A DNA stretch of 64,000 bases, from assembly GCF_001421435.1 (NCBI RefSeq), contig NZ_LMKA01000068.1, positions 62,001 through 126,000 on the forward strand. Direction: 5' to 3'. Source of the stretch: Chryseobacterium sp. Leaf201 (GTDB lineage: Bacteria > Bacteroidota > Bacteroidia > Flavobacteriales > Weeksellaceae). The position numbers and the translations under genes are program-made. The notes under the pieces are model-generated. The model worked only from the letters and a program-made list of their open reading frames with translations. It searched no databases and was not told the DNA's origin. Below, piece after piece: positions 1 to 8,555 of the stretch. Each line of letters starts with the position of its first letter. Position 1 is the first letter of the stretch.

Positions 1-275
1 CCGACGTTAATAATGTTTACCTGCAAAAAGGAAAGCTGGAAGTGGGCGTTTTAGACCGCGGAACTGCCTGGCTGGATACCGGAACGTTTGATTCCCTTAA
101 TGATGCTTCGGAGTTTGTAAGGGTGATTGAAAAAAGGCAGGCTTTTAAAATCGGGTGTATTGAGGAAATTGCCTTCAGAAATAAATTCATTAATGAAGAA
201 AAACTGCTGGAAACCGCTGCCAAATACGGCAAGAGCGGGTATGGCGAATACCTGAAACAGCTGGTTAACGAATAG
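1..275 (+). CDS. rfbA: Glucose-1-phosphate thymidylyltransferase, C-terminal part (cut by window edge)
   Basis: Only the last 90 residues are present; the reading frame is open from base 3 to the TAA ending at 275. The motif DRGTAWLDTGTFDSL, followed by FVRVIEKRQAFKIGCIEEIAF, is the characteristic C-terminal signature of RfbA/RmlA. This enzyme makes dTDP-glucose from glucose 1-phosphate and dTTP, the first step to dTDP-rhamnose and dTDP-amino sugars. The GTG at 42 is an internal valine codon, not a start. Its place just before a polysaccharide exporter and a DegT aminotransferase fits a role in supplying dTDP-sugars to this locus. rfbB/C/D are not in the window and may lie upstream. The family call is firm; the start is unseen. 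Confidence 0.93.
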   Translation, partial: DVNNVYLQKGKLEVGVLDRGTAWLDTGTFDSLNDASEFVRVIEKRQAFKIGCIEEIAFRNKFINEEKLLETAAKYGKSGYGEYLKQLVNE

Positions 276-364
276 CCTGAATATAATTATCTGAAACCTA
301 AATAAGAACATTGGTTTTATTTGAACCCAATTTATAAATACCGATCTCCATATTACACTACCGC

Positions 365-391
365 TCAGGAAAATACACTCATTTTTCCTGA
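365..391. other. Inverted repeat after rfbA
   Basis: TCAGGAAAA (365-373) and TTTTCCTGA (383-391) form a perfect 9-bp stem with a 9-nt loop in the 163-bp gap between rfbA and the ABC permease gene. An A-run rather than a T-run follows on the + strand, so it is not a classical terminator for rfbA. It could still be a weak terminator or an RNA-end structure. Confidence 0.3.
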
Positions 392-417
392 AAAAGAGAC
401 AGTTATTTATTTTACTT

Positions 418-425
418 TAAATTTG
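418..425 (+). promoter_or_regulatory. Bacteroidetes -7 promoter box upstream of the exporter operon
   Basis: TAAATTTG matches the Bacteroidetes consensus TAnnTTTG. It ends 13 bases before the TTG start of the ABC permease gene at 439, implying a very short leader and supporting that start. I see no clear -33 TTTG at the usual spacing. Confidence 0.5.
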
Positions 426-438
426 CAAAAAATTTATT

Positions 439-1278
439 TTGAAAACGACAGTTTATACCTCCGAAAAAAAGACCCATTTTTTTCAGGAACTTAAAGCCAT
501 TTATAAAGATATCAGGTCTTCCAATTTCCTGGCTTATCAAATGGCTAAAAGAGATCTGCAGTCACAGTACAGGCAGTCTTTTCTGGGCTTCTTCTGGGCA
601 TTTGCCCCTATTATTACCAATTCCCTGGTCTGGATTTTCCTAAGCAGCTCAGGTACGGTAAACGTAAATGCGGACAGCAGCATCCCCTATATTGTATTTG
701 TGGTAATCGGTACTACGCTGTGGAGTATTTTTACTGAAGCCCTTCTGATTCCGCTCACTTCTGTAAACGGCGCCCGGTCAATACTTTCAAAAATAAACTT
801 CCCAAAAGAAGCACTCCTGATATCCGGATTTTATAAAATGCTATTCAATCTGGCACTCAAGCTGATTCTTGTTGCCGGTATTTTATTAATTTATGGGATA
901 AAGCCGGGAATCGGCATTGTATTATTTCCTTTCATATTGCTTGTTATTACTCTTTTTTCTTTTTGTATAGGACTGCTTCTCACTCCGATAGGCCTTATCT
1001 ATACTGACATCAGCAAATTGCTGACTACTGCCGTATCGTTTATCATGTATATTACGCCGGTTGTATATGCTGTTCCAAGACAGGGTCTGTTTAAAAAACT
1101 TTTTCAGGTTAACCCTTTAACATATATGTTTAACGATGCCCGAAACAGCCTGATTGATCTGCCGTTTAATAATGCCGCTTTTTTAATTGCAGCAGCGGTG
1201 ATCAGTTTTTTTGTCATGCTGGTAGGACTGGTAATTTTCAGAAAGTCTATGCCAATAGTTATTGAAAAAATAGGATAA
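439..1278 (+). CDS. wzm: Polysaccharide ABC exporter permease (Wzm-like, ABC-2 type)
   Basis: A 279-residue integral membrane protein of the ABC-2 family that forms the channel for exporting a lipid-linked polysaccharide across the inner membrane. The N-terminal segment with AKRDLQSQYRQSFLGFFWAF is the conserved interface region seen before the first membrane helix in O-antigen and capsule permeases. About six hydrophobic segments follow. The start is TTG at 439. The first in-frame ATG (541, Met35) would cut into the conserved interface helix, and a promoter box at 418-425 fits the TTG. The next gene, one base after the stop, is its ATPase partner. The family is certain; the exact glycan exported is inferred from context. 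Confidence 0.92.
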   Translation: MKTTVYTSEKKTHFFQELKAIYKDIRSSNFLAYQMAKRDLQSQYRQSFLGFFWAFAPIITNSLVWIFLSSSGTVNVNADSSIPYIVFVVIGTTLWSIFTEALLIPLTSVNGARSILSKINFPKEALLISGFYKMLFNLALKLILVAGILLIYGIKPGIGIVLFPFILLVITLFSFCIGLLLTPIGLIYTDISKLLTTAVSFIMYITPVVYAVPRQGLFKKLFQVNPLTYMFNDARNSLIDLPFNNAAFLIAAAVISFFVMLVGLVIFRKSMPIVIEKIG

Positions 1279-1279
1279 T

Positions 1280-2479
1280 ATGAAAGATCAGGAAAAAGAA
1301 ATACTCGTATCTGTACAGAATGTTTCCAAGAAGTTTTCGATGGATATGAAATCTTCTCTAAAGTATGGAGCTCTGGATATTATCAAAAGTACATTAGGCA
1401 TAAAAATAAACAAAGACCTCCGTCCCAAAGAATTCTGGGCGGTGAAGGACATCAGCTTTAAACTCAGGAGAGGGGAATGCATAGGATTGATCGGGCATAA
1501 CGGTGCGGGCAAGAGCTCGCTTCTGAAAGTTTTGAACGGACTTTATGCACCTGATAAAGGCCAGATCGTCATGAAAGGAAAGATCGGAGCGCTCATTGAA
1601 CTTGGTGCCGGATTCAATCCTATTCTTACAGGCCGTGAAAATATTTATAACAATGCATCTATATTAGGTTTTACCAGAAAAGATGTAGAAGAAAAAATTG
1701 ATTCCATCATTGAATTTTCTGAGATTGAGCAGTTTATTGATATGCCGATTCAGAACTACTCTTCCGGAATGAAGGTAAGGCTGGGATTTGCTATTGCTGC
1801 ACATCTTGAGCCTGACATCCTGATTATCGATGAAGTACTTGCTGTAGGAGATTTGGGATTTGTTTTGAAATGCTTTAATAAGATTGATGAGCTGCTTCCC
1901 AATACTGCGCTAATTTTTGTTTCGCACAGCATGCCGATGATTTCCAGGATCTGTAACGAAATCATTTTAATGGATCATGGCAAGGTGGAATATTATGGAA
2001 ATGATATCGGGAAAGGTGTACAGCTCTATTACAGTAAATTCTCTAATAATGATGAAAATGTAGTGTTTGACAGTGGTGTATTAGAACTGATTTCAAAGCA
2101 GACTGATCTTACAGACAATACCATACAGCGTAATGTTGATTTCACCCTGACTTTTACTGTTAAAATTAAAAAACCACTCCTTAAGTCTCCGGCCATTTAT
2201 GTTGAATTCAAAGATAAAGATCAGAAACCTATTGCCGCAGTATATGTTAAGGATGAAATAGATGTATCACAGGAAAATAGCACAATCACTTATTCTGTAA
2301 AGGTGAAAAACCCACTATTTACCTTAGGTAAATATATTATTGATGTGGGTTTTTACAACAAACAAAACACAGATACAATGCTAAGAATCAACAATATACA
2401 TGAATTCATTGTAAGCGGCAAGGAGGAACAATGGGTTCCCTTTGAACTGGAGGCTGATAATATGATAACATTAATTTAA
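1280..2479 (+). CDS. wzt: Polysaccharide ABC exporter ATPase with Wzt-type C-terminal domain
   Basis: A 399-residue cytoplasmic ATPase that drives glycan export with the permease encoded immediately upstream (1-bp gap). Walker A is GHNGAGKSS at residues 72-80, the signature SSGMKVRLG is near 161-169, and Walker B ILIIDE is at 180-185. The ATPase core ends near residue 250. The remaining roughly 150 residues form a beta-rich extension like the carbohydrate-binding domain of E. coli O8/O9a Wzt, which recognises the capped end of the finished polysaccharide. The extension suggests that chain length is set by a terminal modification before export rather than by a Wzy polymerase. The function is firm; the extension's specificity is inferred. 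Confidence 0.93.
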   Translation: MKDQEKEILVSVQNVSKKFSMDMKSSLKYGALDIIKSTLGIKINKDLRPKEFWAVKDISFKLRRGECIGLIGHNGAGKSSLLKVLNGLYAPDKGQIVMKGKIGALIELGAGFNPILTGRENIYNNASILGFTRKDVEEKIDSIIEFSEIEQFIDMPIQNYSSGMKVRLGFAIAAHLEPDILIIDEVLAVGDLGFVLKCFNKIDELLPNTALIFVSHSMPMISRICNEIILMDHGKVEYYGNDIGKGVQLYYSKFSNNDENVVFDSGVLELISKQTDLTDNTIQRNVDFTLTFTVKIKKPLLKSPAIYVEFKDKDQKPIAAVYVKDEIDVSQENSTITYSVKVKNPLFTLGKYIIDVGFYNKQNTDTMLRINNIHEFIVSGKEEQWVPFELEADNMITLI

Positions 2480-2484
2480 ACACT

Positions 2485-3570
2485 ATGATTCCTGTAACGA
2501 AACCCTTTCTCCCTCCTGTAGAAGAATATAATACATATCTGGACGGTATCTGGAAAAGAAACTGGCTTACGAATATGGGTCCTCTGGCCAGCCAGCTGGA
2601 AATGGAACTGAAAGAACATTTAAAGGTTAATCATTTACTCTTTGTAACCAACGGAACTGTTGCCATACAGATGGCAATAAAAGCCCTAGATATTAAAGGC
2701 GAAGTTATTACGACTCCTTTTTCCTTTATAGCGACTACCAGTTCTATTGTCTGGGAAGGCTGTACTCCGGTTTTTGTAGATATAGATCCTGACAGCCTGT
2801 GCATCAACGCTAATAAGATTGAAGAAGCTATTACTGAAAACACAGCAGCAATTCTCGCTACTCACGTATATGGCAACCCTTGTGATGTAGAAGCGATTGA
2901 AATTATTGCTAAGAAACATAATTTAAAAGTGATCTATGATGCAGCGCATGCTTTCGGTGTGGAAGTAAACGGAAAGTCTGTTTTCGAATACGGTGATATT
3001 TCTACCTGTTCCCTTCACGCTACTAAGCTGTATCATTCTGTAGAAGGAGGACTGATTATCACAAAAGATCCTGAACTGCTAAAGAAAATTGCCTCTATAA
3101 GAAACTTTGGAATCTCCGGCTTTGACTCTTTTTCGGAATTGGGAATTAACGGTAAAAATTCTGAATTTCATGCTGCGATGGGACTGGCTAACCTGAAATA
3201 CATTACCCGGATCCATAACAAAAGAAAAGCACTGGCAGAACTTTATGATGAAAAGCTTATAAATCTTAAAGCCGTAAAACCTTTCTGGCATCAGGGTGCC
3301 AGTGAGAATTATGCCTATTATGCAATTGTACTGGAAAGTGAAGAGCTCCTTCTCCGTTTAAAGGCTGAAATGGATAACTATGAAGTGTTTACAAGAAGGT
3401 ATTTTTACCCAAGCCTGGCTTCAGCACTGCCCTATCTTCCAAAACTGGAGCTGCCGGTAACTGAAGATATTTCCAAAAGAGTTCTATGCCTGCCTTTCTA
3501 TTATGACCTTACTTTTGAAGAAGTAGAGTTTATTGCAAGATTGATGTTAAGAATCCAAAACAACAAATAG
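2485..3570 (+). CDS. DegT/DnrJ/EryC1-type sugar aminotransferase
   Basis: A 361-residue PLP enzyme that would transfer an amino group from glutamate to a keto group of a nucleotide-linked sugar. Family hallmarks are visible: NGTVAIQMAI near residue 56 for phosphate binding, YDAAHAFG with Asp152 for the pyridine nitrogen, and HATKLYH with Lys181 as the Schiff-base lysine. It starts 5 bp after the ATPase stop codon. With rfbA upstream it probably makes a dTDP-amino sugar such as a 3- or 4-amino-6-deoxyhexose, but no sequence feature I can see fixes the position aminated. An acylating partner may be the GNAT domain encoded at 5237. Confidence 0.9.
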   Translation: MIPVTKPFLPPVEEYNTYLDGIWKRNWLTNMGPLASQLEMELKEHLKVNHLLFVTNGTVAIQMAIKALDIKGEVITTPFSFIATTSSIVWEGCTPVFVDIDPDSLCINANKIEEAITENTAAILATHVYGNPCDVEAIEIIAKKHNLKVIYDAAHAFGVEVNGKSVFEYGDISTCSLHATKLYHSVEGGLIITKDPELLKKIASIRNFGISGFDSFSELGINGKNSEFHAAMGLANLKYITRIHNKRKALAELYDEKLINLKAVKPFWHQGASENYAYYAIVLESEELLLRLKAEMDNYEVFTRRYFYPSLASALPYLPKLELPVTEDISKRVLCLPFYYDLTFEEVEFIARLMLRIQNNK

Positions 3571-3571
3571 T

Positions 3572-4291
3572 ATGAAAGTAGCTATAATGCAGCCGTATTT
3601 TATGCCGTATATCGGATATATAAGCCTAATTAAACATTCTGATTTGTTTATACTTTTTGATCCTATACAATTTATTCGGCACGGATGGATTGAACGAAAC
3701 CGTATTCTTAAACAAGATGAAGGTTGGCTGTATATTCAAGTGCCTTTAATTAAAGGTAATAGAGATACATTAATCAAAGATTGTTATGTTGACAATTCAA
3801 AAGACTGGAAGAAAAAGATTTTATCCCAAATTCAGATTTACAAGAAAAAAGCTCCTTATTATTATAAGGTAATCAAACTGATTGAAGAAATTTTTGAGTA
3901 TGACTCTGATACGATTACAGGTATAAATAAACATGCATTGGAAAAAATATGTCAGTATTTAGGATTTGAAAAAAAATTACCGGTGTTTTCGGATATGAAT
4001 TTAAATATTGAAACTCCTACTGGGCCTGATGAATGGGCATTGAATATATGCAAGAAGCTGGAATCGGATAGAGATATACATTACATTAACCCAATCGGGG
4101 GAATTGATTTCTTTAACACACAAAAATATACAGATTGTAATATCGAAATTTCATTCCAGAAAATGATTCCTGTAGATTATGATCAGAAGAGAGAAAATTT
4201 TGAATACGGACTGTCTATTATTGATGTAATGATGTTCAACTCACCGGAAGAAATTAATATGATGTTGGATCAATTTGAACTAATCAAATGA
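3572..4291 (+). CDS. WbqC-like family protein
   Basis: A 239-residue protein beginning VAIMQPYFMPYIGYISLI, the hallmark of the WbqC family, which occurs in O-antigen and capsule clusters. A downstream segment, DPIQFIRHGWIERNRI, is also typical. The biochemical activity of the family is not established; genomic association with aminotransferases and acyltransferases suggests a role in modifying amino sugars. It follows the DegT aminotransferase gene after one base and overlaps the next start by four bases (ATGA), so it is translationally coupled on both sides. The DNA is visibly more AT-rich than the genes beyond about 8,550. Confidence 0.85.
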   Translation: MKVAIMQPYFMPYIGYISLIKHSDLFILFDPIQFIRHGWIERNRILKQDEGWLYIQVPLIKGNRDTLIKDCYVDNSKDWKKKILSQIQIYKKKAPYYYKVIKLIEEIFEYDSDTITGINKHALEKICQYLGFEKKLPVFSDMNLNIETPTGPDEWALNICKKLESDRDIHYINPIGGIDFFNTQKYTDCNIEISFQKMIPVDYDQKRENFEYGLSIIDVMMFNSPEEINMMLDQFELIK

Positions 4292-5244
4292 TTAATAAAG
4301 CAATAGGAGGATATTTTGATCTTGAATTACCTGACCATAATCAAAGTCATTTATATGATAACCTGATCAATCTTAATTCTGCAAGGAACTGTCTGGAATA
4401 TATTCTTGTTGCAAAAAAATATTCCAAGATATATATTCCTTACTATACATGCGATGTTATTTTGGAGCCGGTTAGTAAGCTGAATCTGACATATGAATTT
4501 TATGATGTAGACTTTAATTTAGAACCCCTATTTGATTTTTCTAAAATTAAAGATTCTGAAGTTTTTTTATATACAAATTATTTTGGAATCAAAAATAGAT
4601 ATGTAGATATTTTATCCCGCAAAATACCGGATCAGATCATTATTGATAATGCCCAGGCTCTATTCTCAAAGCCTGTATCGCATATCGACACATTTTATTC
4701 TCCAAGAAAATTTATCGGAGTAGCAGATGGCGGTTATTTACATACAGATACAAAGCTCAATGAAAATTTTGAGCAGGACAAGAGTTATAACAGGATGAGC
4801 CATCTTCTGAAAAGAATCGACTGTTCTGCCGAAGAAGGATATTCAGATTTTTGTGACAATGATCGATCACTTGAAAATCAGCCTATCAGAAAAATGTCTA
4901 CATTGACAGAAAGAATATTATCTGGAGTTGATTTTAAGCATATAATAAAAAAAAGAAGAGAGAATTTCAGCTTTCTACATGAAAAATTGAAAGAAAAAAA
5001 TCTTCTGGATATTGACTTTGACGATGACTGTATACCGATGATTTATCCTTTCCGTACCAATGACATGGAAATCAGGCAGAAACTCATCAATGAAAGAATT
5101 TATTGTGCATCATATTGGCCAAATGTACAAGATTGGTGTGATGAAAATAAAAATGCTTTTACCTTATCAAAGGAAATTATTGCTCTGCCGATAGATCAGA
5201 GATACTCTATTGAACACATGAAAAAGATTTTGGAATATGTATAA
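4288..5244 (+). CDS. PLP-dependent aminotransferase-like protein (divergent DegT fold)
   Basis: A 318-residue protein with divergent DegT-family features. NSARNCLEYIL lies near residue 30 and IIDNAQALF near 117-125 in the position of the cofactor-binding aspartate. SPRKFIGVADGGY contains Lys141 in the place of the PLP lysine. It therefore probably binds PLP, although sequence outside these motifs is far from the 2485 paralogue. It overlaps the WbqC-like gene by ATGA and the following fusion gene by 8 bp. A role in amino-sugar synthesis or transamination is inferred. The alternative is a non-catalytic partner of the neighbouring enzymes. I recognise the fold but not a specific enzyme name. Confidence 0.65.
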   Translation: MINKAIGGYFDLELPDHNQSHLYDNLINLNSARNCLEYILVAKKYSKIYIPYYTCDVILEPVSKLNLTYEFYDVDFNLEPLFDFSKIKDSEVFLYTNYFGIKNRYVDILSRKIPDQIIIDNAQALFSKPVSHIDTFYSPRKFIGVADGGYLHTDTKLNENFEQDKSYNRMSHLLKRIDCSAEEGYSDFCDNDRSLENQPIRKMSTLTERILSGVDFKHIIKKRRENFSFLHEKLKEKNLLDIDFDDDCIPMIYPFRTNDMEIRQKLINERIYCASYWPNVQDWCDENKNAFTLSKEIIALPIDQRYSIEHMKKILEYV

Positions 5245-6595
5245 CGTTTTAATCAGGCCGCTTGTCATACAGGATGCTTTAACTTCATATCAATGGAGAA
5301 ATGACAATGAAGTCTGGAAATATACAGGTTCAAGGCCAAATATTGATATTACGGCAGAAATCGAATCTTCATGGATAGAAAAAGTTTTACAGGATATATC
5401 CAGCAAAAGATTTGCTATTCTTTGTAATACCCAATATATCGGAAATATACAACTTACAAATATTAAGGAAAAAACAGCTGAATTCCATATATTCATTGGA
5501 AATAAAGACTTCTGGGGTAAGGGAATTTCTCAGCTGGCTACGTACCAGATTCTTTATTATGCCAAAGAAATTTTAAAGCTTGATGAAGTATATTTAACCG
5601 TAAGGCCTGAAAATAAAGCCGCTGTGAAGTCTTATCAAAATAATAATTTTAGCATAATACAGGAGACGGAAGAGTTTATAAAAATGTCTCTGAAACTTTC
5701 TGAACTCAGCCCTCCTACATTAAGTATATTTGTAATGGTTTATAATCATGGCATATATTTAAAAGAATGTCTGGACAGCCTTCTGATGCAAAAAACAGCT
5801 TTTAATTATGATATTGTCATTGGTGAAGACTGTTCCACAGATCATTCAAGAGAAATCCTGCTTAATTACCAAAAATTATATCCAGGAAAATTCAAACTTT
5901 TGCTTCATGATAAAAATATAGGTGCCGCAAACAATCAGGAGCAGACTTATAAAAATTGTACCGGTAAGTATATTGCTGTCTGTGAAGGAGACGATTACTG
6001 GACTGATCCTTTAAAGCTTCAGAAACAGGTAGATTTCTTAGAAGGAAATAACGATTACAGTATGTGTTTTCATAATGTAGAAAAAATAGATATTGAAGGA
6101 AAAATATTAGACATCCCAATTACTGAATCTGAAACAGCAGAAAAAGCCTATACCATTGAGGACTTAGCCGAAGGAAATTTCATTCATACTGCATCGGTTA
6201 TTTTCAGAAAGAACTTTGAAGCATTACCTTCGTGGATTATTTCTTCCCCTGCGGGAGACTATCCTATACACATGATTAATGCTTCATATGGATTAATCAA
6301 ATATTTTCCGGAGAAGATGGGTGCCTACAGAATAGGACAGGGCATCTGGAGCTCACAAACAAAACAGATTCAGTATATTAACACCATATTTGTAATAAAA
6401 CTGATGATAGCCAATTTAAGCTTAAATGAACAAGTGGTAAAAAATCTTAACGAACAGATCCAGAGGCTAATTTTATATATAAGAGATACGCTGCCTGTGA
6501 GTAATTATCCTCAGGATCCTGAGAAAGCGGCATACAGTCTTTCCATAAAAAAATTGATCATTATATTATTAAAGAAAATCAGATATTCTTTTTAA
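5237..6595 (+). CDS. GNAT acetyltransferase / GT2 glycosyltransferase fusion
   Basis: A 452-residue protein joining two domains. Residues 1 to about 150 look like a RimJ/RimL-type GNAT N-acyltransferase: IRPLVIQDALTSYQWRND at the start, DFWGKGISQLA as the acetyl-CoA loop and RPENKAAVKSYQNNNF near the end. From about 160 a family-2 glycosyltransferase begins with LSIFVMVYNHGIYLKECLDS, and CEGDDYWTD supplies the metal-binding DxD-like motif. The second part resembles the protein encoded at 17480-18367. No internal stop or frameshift separates the parts, so this looks like a genuine fusion. It may acylate an amino sugar and then transfer it; that coupling is inference. Confidence 0.85.
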   Translation: MYNVLIRPLVIQDALTSYQWRNDNEVWKYTGSRPNIDITAEIESSWIEKVLQDISSKRFAILCNTQYIGNIQLTNIKEKTAEFHIFIGNKDFWGKGISQLATYQILYYAKEILKLDEVYLTVRPENKAAVKSYQNNNFSIIQETEEFIKMSLKLSELSPPTLSIFVMVYNHGIYLKECLDSLLMQKTAFNYDIVIGEDCSTDHSREILLNYQKLYPGKFKLLLHDKNIGAANNQEQTYKNCTGKYIAVCEGDDYWTDPLKLQKQVDFLEGNNDYSMCFHNVEKIDIEGKILDIPITESETAEKAYTIEDLAEGNFIHTASVIFRKNFEALPSWIISSPAGDYPIHMINASYGLIKYFPEKMGAYRIGQGIWSSQTKQIQYINTIFVIKLMIANLSLNEQVVKNLNEQIQRLILYIRDTLPVSNYPQDPEKAAYSLSIKKLIIILLKKIRYSF

Positions 6596-6697
6596 TAGTT
6601 TACAGAGGAAACTTTATTATATAAGTGAGATTATTAAAATATATAATAAAACAGTTGTAAAATCTCGAATCCTGCCTGAATTTATCTAAATATAAGT

Positions 6698-7876
6698 ATG
6701 AAAAAAAATAAGAAAATATTATTTATCAGTCATGAAGCGAGCTTATCGGGTGCTCCTATCCTGCTCTTGAGCTTACTGAAAAGAATTAGAAAAAATACGG
6801 ATCATACTTTTGATGTTTTGCTTTTGCATAACGGAGCTCTATATAATGATTTTGCAGCTGTGGCAGATCATGTTTTTTTAGCCGCTGCCCAGACTTATGA
6901 ACCTTCATTTCTAAAAAGAAATTTAAAGAGGGTAAAAAGGCTTATTATAAAAGAGACAGCCGTTAAAGAAAATCCGGTTGATAAAATTACTGCTGACTTA
7001 TTATCTAACGGGTATGATCTTGTATATGGAAATACCATGCTCTCGCTTTCGTGGCTGCTTCCTTTTAGTAAAAATAATATTTCTACGGTAATTGCTGTAC
7101 ATGAATTAACGTTTGGGATCGAAAGCAGTGTTAAAAAAGACCATGTTATCGAAAACCTTAACAGAATTGACGAGGTTATTGCAGGCTCAAAAGCCGTTGC
7201 AGACAATCTCATAGAAAATTACGCGGCAGATGCAAAAAAAATATCCGTAATTCATTCATTTGTAGATGAGAAAATAGTTATTGACAAAGATTCCGAACAT
7301 ATAAAAAAAGAAACTGGCATAACTGACAATCAATTTATCATAGGCATTGCGAGTGCTCAGGAATTAAGGAAAGGAACTGATCTGGTACCCATGCTGGTAA
7401 AAAAAATTACAGATAAGGCTCCCGATCTTTCATTTAAATTTATTAACCTCGGAGGAACAGTTAATAATTCTGCAGTAAGATGTTCAAAATTGGATGCAGA
7501 AAAAATGGGTGTAAACAATAAAATCATTTATATAGAACATAATTCGGCACCCAATAACTATATTAATATCTTTGATGTTTTTTTACTGTTATCCAGAGAA
7601 GATCCTTTTCCATTGGTAATGCTGACAGCGGCTAAACTTGAAAAACCCATTATTGCTTTTGAAAGAAGCGGCGGAGCGGAAGAATTTCTCAGTGATAACC
7701 ATGGAATTCTTGTTCCCTATCTTGATCTTGATAAAATGGCAGAGGAAATTATAAAATTATCAAAAGACAAATCTGGCAGGAAGGAATTAGGACAGAAGAT
7801 TAAATACAGAATTGACCATGAATATTCTGACAATGATCTGACTCATAAGACATTGAATTTGATAAACAAATATTAG
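6698..7876 (+). CDS. GT4-family glycosyltransferase
   Basis: A 392-residue GT-B fold glycosyltransferase. The N-terminal ILFISHEASLSGAPILLL is the acceptor-side loop seen in GT4 enzymes. The C-terminal half contains IGIASAQELRKGTDLV and the donor-binding region FLLLSREDPFPLVMLTAA with the conserved acidic residue near 305, then EKPIIAFERSGGAEEFL. It retains the anomeric configuration by family precedent; donor and acceptor are unknown. A 102-bp AT-rich gap separates it from the fusion gene, and 7 bp separate it from the next gene. Confidence 0.88.
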   Translation: MKKNKKILFISHEASLSGAPILLLSLLKRIRKNTDHTFDVLLLHNGALYNDFAAVADHVFLAAAQTYEPSFLKRNLKRVKRLIIKETAVKENPVDKITADLLSNGYDLVYGNTMLSLSWLLPFSKNNISTVIAVHELTFGIESSVKKDHVIENLNRIDEVIAGSKAVADNLIENYAADAKKISVIHSFVDEKIVIDKDSEHIKKETGITDNQFIIGIASAQELRKGTDLVPMLVKKITDKAPDLSFKFINLGGTVNNSAVRCSKLDAEKMGVNNKIIYIEHNSAPNNYINIFDVFLLLSREDPFPLVMLTAAKLEKPIIAFERSGGAEEFLSDNHGILVPYLDLDKMAEEIIKLSKDKSGRKELGQKIKYRIDHEYSDNDLTHKTLNLINKY

Positions 7877-7883
7877 AACTGAA

Positions 7884-8549
7884 ATGATTACAGGCAGAGG
7901 ACTTATAGCTGAATCACTTAAAAGTATCGATTCAGAAAATTTTTTATTTTTTGCATCAGGTGTTTCAAATTCTCTTGAAACAAAAACATCCGAATTTGAA
8001 AGAGAACATACACTTTTGAAGAACAGCATGGCTGAGCATCCGGAAAAAAAAATAGTATACTTTTCTACACTCAGCATTCATGACCAGTCTAAAAAAGACA
8101 GCCTGTATGTTCTTCATAAACTTAAAATCGAACGTTTTATTCAGGATAATACTGATAATTACTTAATATTGAGAATAGGGAATATTGTTGGAAAAGGCGG
8201 CAATCCCAATACGCTTTTCAATTTTTTAAAATCAAAAATAGAATCAGGAAGTTCTTTTTCACTTCATAATAAAGCAAGGAGATTATTTATAGATATTGAT
8301 GATATTTCCGGGTTTTTAAAGAAAAACGGACAGTTAAAAAAACAAATCGTCAACGTTGCTTTTCCGGATTATTATGATTTAAAAACAGTAGTAGAGGCTA
8401 TCCAGCAAAAAACAGGTAAAAAAGCAGCCTATCAGGAAATTGAATTCGGAGATTTTTATCATGTTCCGTTCTGTGAAAATATAACCGATCATTTTAAAGG
8501 TATTGCTGCTGAAGATTATTTGCAGAATTTAATTAAAAAGTATATTTAA
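7884..8549 (+). CDS. Atypical short-chain dehydrogenase/epimerase-like protein, copy 1
   Basis: A 221-residue short Rossmann protein. GRGLIAESL at residues 4-12 replaces the usual glycine-rich nucleotide loop. YFSTLSIHD near 59 supplies the catalytic serine position and YVLHK (Tyr75, Lys79) the YxxxK pair. RIGNIVGKGGNPNTLF resembles the substrate region of sugar epimerases. It is shorter than typical 300-residue extended SDRs, with only one turn of N-terminal glycine motif. A clear paralogue lies at 11193-11861. It would oxidise, reduce or epimerise a nucleotide sugar; the substrate is unknown. The base composition is AT-rich like its upstream neighbours. Confidence 0.75.
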   Translation: MITGRGLIAESLKSIDSENFLFFASGVSNSLETKTSEFEREHTLLKNSMAEHPEKKIVYFSTLSIHDQSKKDSLYVLHKLKIERFIQDNTDNYLILRIGNIVGKGGNPNTLFNFLKSKIESGSSFSLHNKARRLFIDIDDISGFLKKNGQLKKQIVNVAFPDYYDLKTVVEAIQQKTGKKAAYQEIEFGDFYHVPFCENITDHFKGIAAEDYLQNLIKKYI

Positions 8550-8555
8550 TTTCAA

